A stretch of 64,000 bases of DNA from Paramarasmius palmivorus (lineage: Eukaryota > Basidiomycota > Agaricomycetes > Agaricales > Marasmiaceae), in the NCBI GenBank assembly GCA_037176845.1, contig JAYKXP010000002.1, positions 496,001 through 560,000 of the forward strand, written 5' to 3'. Shown one piece after another: positions 23,849 to 33,618 of the stretch. A program made the position numbers and the translations under genes. The notes under the pieces are model-generated. The model ran no database searches. It was not told where the DNA came from and worked only from the letters and a program-made list of their open reading frames with translations. The stretch's first letter is position 1; each line of letters opens with the position of its first letter.

Positions 23849-24306
23849 TACTTGAGTGTTAGGTACTACTTGATGCAACCAGGCCTAAGACTTCAATCAT
23901 CAATTAATTGGCGCAAAGTAGGAATGAGCATCTGGTCGGTTGATTTCTATTCCTTGCGGGAAAGTGAATGCAAGCGCTCGCTTGGCGCTGGAAGCTCTGA
24001 GTCTTCCTTCATCATCCAATGACACCAGAGCTGCTCTTCCTCCCTACATTCTATGAGCCCTCGGCTTCGCATGCAACAACTTCATTTCATTAAATGGGAG
24101 TTTGAGGACGAGGTGTCTACAGGTATTACGTCTGGACAGTCAAATATTTGGATGTGAACGTGAGTCTACCGATTTACCACGAGGGTTCGCTGACCTTCTG
24201 ATAAGTATATTAACTCAGTACGTTTACGAAGATAGTCATGTCCATAAGATGAGGCATCAGCCGACCAAGACTCTGTCCCGATTTTATCGTCTTATCTCCA
24301 GAGACA
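23849..24306. other. Spacer between the two monooxygenase copies
   Basis: About 460 bp with no open frame of note. Positions from about 24185 resemble the region upstream of copy 1, consistent with a duplicated promoter. Confidence 0.55.
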
Positions 24307-26003
24307 ATGCTCGACGAAAGGAAAGCTGCAGTGCAACTCCACATCCTCATCGTAGGCGCCGGCATTGGCGGCCTTTCTGCAGCGTATTGCTTAGCACAAG
24401 CTGGACACAAGATTACCGTGGTCGAGAAGGCGAGAGAACTGAAGGGGATTGGAGCAGGGATACAACTTACTCCAAGTGCGTTTCAGGTCGACTGAGAGGT
24501 TCTACTTCAGCTCACGAGCTCCCTGAAAGATTCTACCCGTCTGTTAATACGTTGGGGTCTGGGCAAGAGGCTTGAGGAAGTAGCAGGCTTTGACCGTTGC
24601 AAAGTAAAACCTCTTTTTCGATGTGAGCCCCCTACTATCACATGAAGACTATAGATGAGCTCATTCACAATGCGCAGATACCGGCTCCCTTCTGTTGATG
24701 CAGACTCACGGCAAGGACTTCGAACATGAATCCGGAGGTGCTCCAACGTATCAAATGCTAGCAAGTGCCTTCGTTGATATCACGATCAATAATCTAACGG
24801 TTGGTACACAGCGGGCAGACCTCCAGAAGATGCTCTACGAACTTGCCTCGCCGTACATGGATCTTCGACTGGGCTCAGAAGTGTGTTTCGTAGACCCCTC
24901 CACTTCCACTGTATCACTGAAGTCTGGGGAAACACTGTCGGGCGACCTCATTATTGGTGCTGATGGCGTTCGCAGTGTCGTTCGCGAGGCTTTGGGTAAT
25001 CCTCAGCAGCTTGAACCAATGCACGAAAGCGTGTATAGGTATCTAATTCCAGCCGAAGAAATGTTAATGGATCCTGATCTAAGGCCTTTCATGGAAACGC
25101 CATCCTTGACGACCTGGTTGGGTCCGAGAAAGAATGTCGTGGGATATGGAATTGTTCGTCCTCTTTGCTATTCCCGGGCTGGATTTTTAATAAGTCTACC
25201 GCAGAAGGACAGGTCCCTTTACTACATGGCTGTCCACGTTCCCGAGATAGATTCTCAAGTACAGGATGTCCACACTACAAATGGCGATCCCGTGCAGATG
25301 CGCGCTGCTTTCAGCGAAAGTTGCGAAGATTGGGACCATCGGTTTGTGAACATCTCATTGGTTAGCGAAGCTTTTGCAATGATGCTCTTTGACCCAGCGT
25401 GCTCAAACTCCTTGCCCTCGCCAAGTCAAATCGTCTGCTCAAGTCTAGAATGCTACACTGTCGGCCTTTGGACACCTGGGTACACCCACTTGGCCATGTT
25501 ACGCTATTGGGCGACGCTTGCCATGCGTTTCCGGTGAGTAGAGCTCTCGATTGTTGTGTGCGCGGTCCTAATCAGCACCTTAGCCTTATTACGGACAGGG
25601 ATCTGCGCTAGCAGTATGCACATTCCTTTGATTGCGCTTCAGATCGAGGCTAACTTCTACTGATGGTAAGATCGAAGATGCTGCGGTCATGGGGAACCTG
25701 TTCTCTCGAATAAGTGACCGCTCTCAAATAAAGTTTTTGCTACAGGCTTACGAGGAGATACGCCGACCAAGAGCATCAGCGACATGGCTAGATACAATGG
25801 AACGCGAGGTTTGGCTTCACCATGCCGATGGTCCTGAACAGCAGACCCGGGACATAGGCATGAAAGACTTTCGAATTCTGAAGCACAGGAGAGAGCATGA
25901 AGCGACGATACCGATTTATGGTTTGGATGCTTACGGTTATGATGCGGATGAAGTTGTAGATATCTGGTGGAAAGAAAATGGCGGAAGCATTGTTAGTTGT
26001 TAA
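24307..26003 (+). CDS. FAD-dependent monooxygenase copy 2, intact (salicylate hydroxylase-like)
   Basis: Eight exons (24307-24475, 24530-24622, 24678-24760, 24812-25153, 25205-25341, 25398-25533, 25584-25613, 25671-26003) join to 440 residues, the usual size for class A flavin monooxygenases. These enzymes use NAD(P)H, FAD and O2 to hydroxylate aromatic or related substrates. All three flavin motifs are intact: VGAGIGG (16-22) for FAD binding, IIGADGVRS (DG motif, 162-170) and GDACHAFP (GD motif, 313-320). Homologous introns in copy 1 support the exon borders. Intron 3 (24761-24811) begins with GC (GCAAGT) where copy 1 has GTAAGT. Introns 3 and 4 are each 51 nt without in-frame stops, so a naive open frame reads through both. 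The substrate cannot be inferred. The nearby OYE and SDR genes are other oxidoreductases, but no biosynthetic core enzyme is present. Confidence 0.9.
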
Positions 26004-26114
26004 CCCTGTATGTAGACCAAGTAGTGGCAGTGCTTTTCTGCCAAAAGTTGCCGTATCTCACGATGTGACATTGTCATTCACCCCCATCAATACTCCACTC
26101 ATACGACTGCCGCC

Positions 26115-26898
26115 ATGCGTTTACAGCACCTTGCACTATTCTTCTTACCTTTGGTCATAGCCAAATTTAACCCAGTCGACGACAGCGACCAAAGAAGACC
26201 GCTACGCAACCAACAAATACCCATGGTCTTTGACGAACCAGAATACACCCCCGAAGTCAAATCCCAACCTTCCCTGGCGGATTTACTCACCATCGAACCT
26301 TCTGCCTCGATATTCTACTCATACGCCCGTGAACTGGAAATTAGCCGACTCTTCGAGGATGAAAGTGCCAAGTTAACCCTCCTGGTTCCTACCAACAAGG
26401 CAGTCATGGCTTTGGCTCGCAAACCGTACGTTTCCGAAGTCATTCAGCGTAGGATCTTCGTGACTGAAACACCACTCAGGCATCAAGATCCTGTGCTGAC
26501 AGATGATACTGCTATTTCTGAGGAAGAATTTGACAAACTGTCCAAACAGAACGTTGAACGATGGGTATCTGCGCATATCATCCCTGTGTGTTGAATTTCC
26601 TTTGACACTCTACCTCAAATCTGATAGTGGACTTCCTTAGGAATCCTTAAGCTCGTTGGAGCATCGGTCATACTCCACCCTGCTCGATGGAAAATCGGTT
26701 TCTTTCAGTGCATCTGGGAAGGACGCCGAACCCAGTTGGCAGGACACAGTAGCTGAGGATGGCATACGTATCAAGGAAATGAAGGAGGTGTGTCAAACTA
26801 TTCCTCTGTCCCATCGAATCGATCCTCAGTCCATTCTCTAGGCTTCCAACGGTGTTATATACATCCTCGATGGGACCATTTCCATTGAAACCTCTTGA
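26115..26898 (+). CDS. Secreted FAS1 (fasciclin) domain protein
   Basis: Three exons (26115-26585, 26641-26787, 26842-26898) give 224 residues. A clear signal peptide (MRLQHLALFFLPLVIA) is followed by a Pro/charged linker and one fasciclin-like domain. The domain has SLADLLTIEPSASIFYSYARE, LTLLVPTNKAVMALA (the FAS1 H1-type block), the WVSAHIIP segment across the first intron, and ASNGVIYILDGTI, the H2-type block at the very end. FAS1 proteins act in adhesion or in the endomembrane system; single-domain fungal members are poorly characterised. The gene starts only about 110 bp after the monooxygenase stop, so its promoter must be short. There is no GPI signal. The family assignment is firm, the function is not. 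Confidence 0.85.
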
Positions 26899-27061
26899 AC
26901 GCAGCATAGAGACTCTTTCTTTGTAACATCCTAGTATCTTTCATAATCTCATGTAGTACCATATACAATGGATATACGATTTACTTGTTGAATATCTTGA
27001 GTTGTGCCAGAGCCTCGTCGAGATGTGAAAGCAGGTCAAGTTCCTTGCTCGCGCTGCGAAA

Positions 27062-28282
27062 ATGACTTCACCTTCAACATCCACCAACCCTACGACATCC
27101 TTATCAGCTACCGAAAATGAAGCTCTCAAAGCTGCTATTTTCCAGCGTTTGCACCCACGCGTATACCTTGAACGATTTTTAGCGGAGAGGGTTCGACCAG
27201 ACGGCCGTGCTGGAGATGAATGGAGAGATATCGACATAAACGTTGGTGCGTGTTAAACTCCACTTTTCTTCCAAGCTTTGCTTAACTTTTTCGAATCATA
27301 AGGATCAATATCAACAGCAAATGGATCAGCATTGGTTCGCATGGGAAACACAACAATCGTGTGTGGTGTCAAGGCAGAAATAGCAGAACCTGAACTCGAT
27401 AGGCCGAATGACGGTTTTCTAGGTATGCACAGAACACCGTACACCCTATTCGCCTGAACTGATGTTCTCTAGTGCCGAACATTGATTTACCCGCCATATG
27501 TTCTTCAAAATTCAAACCTGGGCCTCCATCTGAAGAAGCACAGGTGCTGTCGGAGCGATTGAACGATGTTCTGGTCGAGTTGGTCGCGTTGTCCTCGTAA
27601 AACCGCTTTAGAGTATCTGAAATACTCTTCGACAGATCCAATATTGTTCCTCGGTCGTCTCTCTGTATAGAGCCATCGAAATCCGTCTGGACGTTGTATG
27701 TGGATGCGACGTGTATAAATTACGACGGAAATGCTTTCGATGCCGCTTTGTTGGCAATGGTATCAGCACTGAGGAATAGTGAGTGCAAGTAACTGAAATG
27801 TCTCCAAGATGCTGATTACCGTTTCTTTCAGCAACTCTTCCAGAGGCTACGTACGACGAAATAACTGGCCGCACCATATGTTACCGCCCGGATTCGAAGG
27901 CTCATCCGGGACGAAAATTGAAAGTAGATGACTCAAGGCTTCCGATAGGGTTGAGCTTTGGTATTTTCGATGGGTTCGTGCATTCCTCCGCCTAATACTG
28001 CACGTACTCACTATTCCTCGCTACCACAGATCGCACATCTTAGCAGACCCGACATCCTTCGAAGAGCCCCTTCTCGACACGACGGTCTCCATTGTCTTGG
28101 ACTCGAAAGGACAGCTCAGCTCTGTGAATCAGATAGGCGTCGGTGCTCTCAGTAATAATGGTGCCAATGAAGGTATGCAAGTGGACGGCAATGCACCCAG
28201 TCAGGACGCTCTATTGCAGTGTATCGCTTTAGCGAAGAAAAGGCACGAGAAGCTACGAGATCATGTATATGAAGGATCATAG
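27062..28282 (+). CDS. RRP43: Exosome core subunit Rrp43 (RNase PH-like)
   Basis: Six exons (27062-27245, 27303-27422, 27473-27578, 27636-27778, 27832-27973, 28030-28282) join to 315 residues. Rrp43 (EXOSC8 in animals) is one of six RNase PH-like proteins forming the catalytically inert ring of the RNA exosome, which processes and degrades RNA in nucleus and cytoplasm. Typical blocks are visible: LERFLAERVRPDGR, GSALVRMGNTTIVCGVKAEI, WTLYVDATCINYDGNAFDAALLA split over exon 4, GLSFGIFDG, and SIVLDSKGQLSSVNQIGVGAL. The third intron (27579-27635) is required because reading through it hits a stop; its 57 bp and CTGAA branch fit the other introns. The C-terminal Gln/Asn-rich tail precedes a conserved helix (CIALAKKRHEKLRDHV). 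Confidence 0.92.
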
Positions 28283-28753
28283 ACTCAGTGTACGTGAAGC
28301 AAAAGTGTCGAATATAACCATTCGCGAGCAAATTGTCAAAATGCAGAAAGATCGGCGTACATCCTGCTTCGAGGAAGAATGAAAGGTCCTAGTAAGGGCG
28401 GTCAATGCGAGTTCAGCTTTACTGCCCAGTGCCCCTCAATTGAATCGGTCACGTGTCAAAACGCGCTGGTCGACGCGTACTCGTTTCAGCCATTCCAAGG
28501 GTCTTATCTGTACCCTGGGGCCTCGGGTGAGGGACTCACAAGGTAAGTTATATTGTAGTCCAGATCCTACTGCTCAAAGGGCCCAACAGAGCCCCAGGTA
28601 CCTAGCAGTCTAATTAGTGTTCCCCGACTCCGAGCTTCGCCGGGGAGCTCTAAACCTCCTCTTTTGATGAATCAGCGGTGTTCCCCTACAAAAAACGGAA
28701 ATAAGGTAATTATGTATAATTCCCGGGAGAGTAGGGATTTTCTCAGCGAACGG
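28283..28753. other. Intergenic, promoter side of the OYE gene
   Basis: No gene seen; about 470 bp ending at a TATA box. Confidence 0.6.
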
Positions 28754-28761
28754 TATAAAAG
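28754..28761 (+). promoter_or_regulatory. TATA box of the OYE gene
   Basis: TATAAAAG lies 53-60 bases before the ATG at 28814. Confidence 0.65.
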
Positions 28762-28813
28762 GTGGTAAAAGGTGGTGAAGTAACCTCAACAAAACATTCC
28801 AGTTTCTTCTACC

Positions 28814-30075
28814 ATGAGCCTCCAAGCCACTGATTCAATGCTCTTCAAGCCCATCCAACTCGGGCATCTCACCCTCAAGCATCGTGTAGTCATGGCACCG
28901 ATGGGTCGCCTGCGTACGACAGGGCAGCACTTTGATATGCCTATCCCTGGTCTCGTGAAGGAGTACTACTCCCAGCGAGCGAGCACTCCCGGTACGTTGC
29001 TCGTTTCGGAGTCGATCTTTGTCGCATCCAAAGCTGCTGGATACCCTGGAGTATCTGGAATATGGTCGGATGAGCAAATAGCTGGATGGAAAGAGGTCAG
29101 CCATTTTCTCTTCTATATTATCTACGACTAAGAACCACCTTAATAGGTCGTTGACGCTGTCCATGCGAAAGGGAGCTATATATTTGCCCAGCTGGTCGCC
29201 CTAGGCAGAGGCGCAGGAAAACGGGAATACCTTCAGGCTTATGACCCTTCGTACGACGTCGTCAGCCCCGGAGATATCCCTGTTAAAGGTGGAGAGGCGG
29301 TCAGAATGTTGACGATGGAAGAGATCAAAGAATATATCCAGCTCTTCGCGAAGGCCGCAGCTAATGCTGTTCATAGAGCCGGCTTCGATGGCGTGGAGAT
29401 CCACGGCGCCAATGGTCACTTGGTGAATCAGTTCATAGAGGATGTCAGCAACAACAGGACAGATGAATATGGCGGAAACATCGAAAACAGGTCAAGATTC
29501 GTCCTCGAGCTGGCAGATGCCATTAGCAAAGCCGTAGGAGAGCAAAGAACGTCCTTGAGACTGAGCCCTTGGAGTAGAGGCGGAGGCAAGTCAGCCCTCG
29601 GTCTCTCGATGTCTTGTTTTCTGACATTACTCTGTAGATATGAGGATGCAAGACCCGACCCCCGCATACTCTTATCTCATCACGGAACTGAAAAACCTGC
29701 ATCCCAACCTGGCATACCTCCATATCATAGAACCTCGAGTGGACAGCGTTGCGGACGTACAAGTCGGCGACGGTGAATCGAATGAATTCATTCGACGGAT
29801 ATGGCTGCCTAAGCCACTCATATCTGCAGGAGGATACAAGAGACACGATGCCCTTGAAGCGACTCGAGAAGAGGGAATGCTGATAGCATTCGGCCGGCAT
29901 TTTCTTTCAAACGTGAGTTGCGCTTTCCAATGCTTGAGCCATCTAATACTTCTTTCAGCCTGACCTCCCTATTCGACTCGAGAAGGACATACCTCTTAGA
30001 CATTATGACCGTAGCACCTTTTACTTGGTTGGCGATGCCAGTGGACGTGGTTACACCGATTATCCGTTCGCATAA
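28814..30075 (+). CDS. NADH:flavin oxidoreductase, Old Yellow Enzyme family
   Basis: Four exons (28814-29095, 29147-29585, 29638-29912, 29959-30075) join to 370 residues, the normal OYE length. OYE proteins are FMN-containing, NAD(P)H-dependent ene-reductases with a TIM barrel. Seen are LFKPIQLGHLTLKHRVVMAPMGRLR at the start (residues 10-34), the FMN/substrate segment GFDGVEIHGANGHLVNQF, NRTDEYGGNIENRSRF, RLSPWS, and the C-terminal FYLVGDASGRGYTDYPFA. Exon 2 is joined to exon 3 by a GC-AG intron (29586-29637, donor GCAAGT). This gives SRGGDMRM, matching the spacing of the conserved SPW..DM block; the nearest GT donors give a wrong frame or a shorter loop. Substrates of such fungal OYEs are usually unsaturated ketones or aldehydes; the specific one is unknown. 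Confidence 0.92.
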
Positions 30076-32295
30076 GCAGTTGCTACCAGTAAGGCTTGGT
30101 TCGGGGACATGTTGAATATGTAGATTATCCAAGTCAGTCTATTATTAAGGACAGCTTCGAATTCCACACGAGTCTACGAGCCGTAAGTCGCTAACACAGT
30201 GTGTTGTAAGTGATTTTGGAATATGGTGTGTGCGCTAACAAGCACACCCAGCACCGAAAATGTTGGTTCATGAAAGTCTGTGTCAATGAGATCCAACCGA
30301 GTGGCATCGAACCTTTATCCGAGTCGTGGCATGTAGATTCACAAAGGCGAATACGAGTAATCTTGAAACCTTGAAACGCGACTCTATCCACGCTCCAGGT
30401 ATTATGTAGAAATACGAATAGGAAGCGATTCGGCATGTTCGTTGGTCAAAAAATCCTAAACTTCAATTCGGCTACGCACTCATTAATCTAGTCCCCAGCC
30501 CCACTACTGCGTTCTTAATTCCAGTCTATGCCCGTTCAGCTTGTCCCCGGAGGCAGAGGCATATCACTTTTCCAGAAGAGGTTATGAGGATAAGGCATTT
30601 GGTTTTCTTTTTTGTCGAGAGCGGAGCATTCAGACGAGGAGTCTCTATCCAACGAGGTACGAGTGATTGAGTCGGCTTACAGGAGACGAGGAGTCTAGAG
30701 CTAGAGTTCGACTATGGTTGCAACTGCTCCGAGTCAAGCAGTGCCGCCGGTCAAACAGATCCGGGATTTTCCGGTCCGGTACAGTTTCAAACTCCGTCAC
30801 TGTCACGCTCTGATTAGGCTTCTAGAATCTAGACTCCTCCGACTCGGCTTCAAGTTCTACACAAATATCTTCGTATCTCGGGGTCTGTTCTTCTTTTCCT
30901 CCTTCATAATCTACGACCATGCTATCAGCTGAAGATACTCATTGGAAGTAATCAAATCTGGCAAGATGTCGCCTATAGGCGCGGGGATGCAGAATCAGAG
31001 AGCCCAAACCTTCGAGCATTTGTTGAGTAGGCATGATTATTGATGGCGTGGAAGCAGGACTCCCCCGAGCCGAAGCTTACGCGTCCAAAATTCATAGCTA
31101 ACGAAAGTGAACAGATCCATCATGAACGAACGACTGGTTCTTCGATCATGTTTGGTTCAATTCTCAGCAAGTCTACACTGTTCGTTTCGCACCGTTTGAT
31201 CATTGGGCGGACTCGTACGATTTTCCAATGCTACTGGGCATGTCTGGTATTATCTATCGACTGTATTCAATGTGAGTTCTCCGTAATGGTCCATTCAAAC
31301 ATGACGATTGCTTTTGTCAATGGTATAGACCTACTGGCAGGTTCAGTTACGGGGTAACATCGTCCTCCGTTTAAAAGACGATGTTTATCAATCGGCTTGG
31401 CATAAAATAGCACTCTTTAACGTCGGACGTCTCTGTGGGAAACATAATGATACTGTTGCAAGGTTTGTTACCTAGCGATTGCCAGCTGTTTTTCTTTTCT
31501 GAGGGCTGACTGACATAGATACACGATCTAGCGGCCGAGAGGCTTTGAAAGGGTATCCTTGGCTCTTCCGGTTTTAATTGCTGCTTCCGCTACATCCTCC
31601 AGATCCTGCGGGGCCCAACAGCCAAAGGATACTGTTCATTAGTCGCCGATATACGCTGCGTACTGGTGTTTCCAGAGGATTCTAGTGTCCACTTCGTCTG
31701 CCCCAGCCGCTCATATTACTCATTATCCATTGCGTACTAAACGGATTGTTTCCGGGCGGCAAGCCGAAAGAAAATCTCAACCTAACTCTAGCTTTGTTTC
31801 AGTCGTTTCAGAAGACGTTGAAGGCATCCGCAGTACCTACCGACCTCGCTTGATTATTGAACGTCAACAAGCTAGGTCAACTTCAGCCGTGTTTCTCTGC
31901 TGAGTATTCTGACGTATTCAATGACAGAAAATGCGTACACCGATTTTGTGGTCTCTCAAAATCCACCTTTCAGACTGCAAAGTGTGTCGGAGGTTCCCCG
32001 CCTGGCAGCAGCCATGTTCATAGTGGCGTTAGACCTCCGGGTTTCGAAAGGACTCATAGTTGTTGTCAGATACGAACCCCAAATAGACGAGCTGAGACTC
32101 GGACAAGCCAGTACTGCGGAATGATTGCAACACAGTTATCCCTTTCTCCGCGTGAATTGCCTGGTTCCTCGCGCTTCCCAGACTTTCGACGCCTGTTCTC
32201 TAAGGCATTAACTCCCCGATATGCGAATAAATCGCTAGTGACACCGAGAGTGAACGGTGAACATTACAAAGATGATGTACACGAGGGAGACTCCA
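30076..32295. other. Gene-poor region of about 2.2 kb
   Basis: Short frames such as 30714-30932 and 31857-32300 show no domain, and I could not build a spliced gene. A cluster of short direct and inverted repeats (30632-30839) may be remains of a mobile element. The right end is the promoter of the Ser/Thr-rich protein. Confidence 0.45.
30632..30839. repeat. Cluster of short direct and inverted repeats
   Basis: AGACGAGGAGTCT occurs twice, at 30632-30644 and 30684-30696 (52 bp apart). Its core GAGGAGTCTAGA (30688-30699) recurs as the exact reverse complement at 30828-30839, with weaker similarity extending outward. Confidence 0.6.
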
Positions 32296-32301
32296 TATAA
32301 A
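32296..32301 (+). promoter_or_regulatory. TATA box of the Ser/Thr-rich surface protein gene
   Basis: TATAAA lies 83-88 bases upstream of the ATG at 32384. Confidence 0.5.
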
Positions 32302-32383
32302 CGCGTGACATGACCTGCCAGATTCTCCCAGCACCTTCATCTTTTCTGCCTTTCTCTCCCTTTCAGCCCCCACAAATCCGACA

Positions 32384-33116
32384 ATGAACTCCCTTCTTCG
32401 CAGCGTTTCTTTGGCCATTGCTCTTGGGGCAACCTATGTCGTAGCGGTATGCCCGACTCAAGTCTGTTTATAATAATATCTGACGTTGACCACCACAGGC
32501 ACCCCAGGACATCTCTTCAGCCACGACGGCTGGTGGAGAAGTATCGTCCAGCTCTGCAATTTTTGGTGGCGACGGTACTCTCTCGACAGTAATTACCGGT
32601 TCCACGTCCACAATTTTTGGTGGCGGAAGCACTTCCACAGTCGTCGCCCCCGGTGGTACGTCTACCATCTTTGCAGGCGGTAGCTCGACCATCGGCGTGT
32701 GCGTGGCACCTACGACCGTCGTCACCAGTGGCACCACCTCGATTCCTGGAGCAGGGACACCCGTCACAACCGTCTCTTCTATGACTTCCCTTGCAAGCCC
32801 AACTTCTTCATCCGCTATTACTGTTATTGGTACAACCTCGTCGTCCGCTGTCACTGTTGGTACCACCACGTCGTCTATCGCTCCTTCGTCCGCTGCTACT
32901 GTCTCCAGCGCGGTGTCGATTGAGGCCCGGAACAACGATGGATCTAGTGCCTCTAGCCAGCCCAGCTGTGTCTTCTCTCCTATTTCGTCGGGTCCTGTCA
33001 ATCCACTTAACCAGGAAGGAGACTCAGACGGCAACAACAACAGTGGAGCAGTTGGATTGGGCGCATCGATTAGTGCTGTGATCATCGCCTTGTCTGGTGC
33101 CTTTGCCTTGCTGTAA
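32384..33116 (+). CDS. Ser/Thr-rich, probably GPI-anchored cell-surface protein
   Basis: Two exons (32384-32446, 32499-33116) around a 52-bp intron give 226 residues. The first exon encodes exactly the signal peptide (MNSLLRSVSLAIALGATYVVA). The mature part is almost entirely Ser, Thr, Gly, Val and Ala. It contains an imperfect repeat built on ST-IFGGG (AIFGGDGTLSTV, TIFGGGSTSTV, TIFAGGSSTI), so it is probably heavily O-mannosylated. The C-terminus has the classical GPI pattern: a small-residue and Asn-rich spacer (DGNNNSGAVG) followed by a hydrophobic end (ASISAVIIALSGAFALL). Only two Cys are present in the mature chain. Such proteins sit in the fungal cell wall or on the plasma membrane; no enzymatic function is suggested. 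The ATG was chosen because it directly precedes the signal peptide. Confidence 0.85.
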
Positions 33117-33618
33117 AGCGGTGGACATAGTCCCATATTACGAGGTGAGTATCAACAGTTACACTATGTGAATATCCAGACCGATAATCAACCACATTCT
33201 TCCAGCCAAACGCCACCTGTCCCAGTGTTATTCCCTGCTTCTACAATCCTTCCTGTTTGACCGTCCTTTTGCTATAAACCCGTCTCCTATTGCCTGTGCT
33301 TTCCATCGAGCAGACGATCTTAGTTACACCTTGCCAACTATGGCACCCTGTAATTACATCGACACATGGACTCTGAATGTTAGTACTTTGATTCATCTTT
33401 TTACTGTCTGCTCCTCACGTCGGGTGCACCACAAAAGAAGTAACCCTACATCGATCCCTGACGTGCAGACGTTTTTGAGCATCAATTACACACTCGCGGC
33501 CCAAATGAATCAGAGTATTGCCACTACTGTACTGTTTACAAAACGTGTGTTAAAAAATTCGGGTAGGTCTGTATCGGTGATCCTTGAGTAATCCAAGAAA
33601 TTGAATAAACAACTGGTA
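33117..33618. other. Intergenic region between convergent genes
   Basis: About 500 bp; a short plus-strand frame at 33331-33591 has no recognisable features. It probably contains both 3' untranslated regions. Confidence 0.5.

Noticed and set aside
27579..27611. A 33-bp intron in RRP43
   Set aside because: Shorter than all other introns here; the longer 57-bp version to 27635 keeps the frame and restores the conserved protein.
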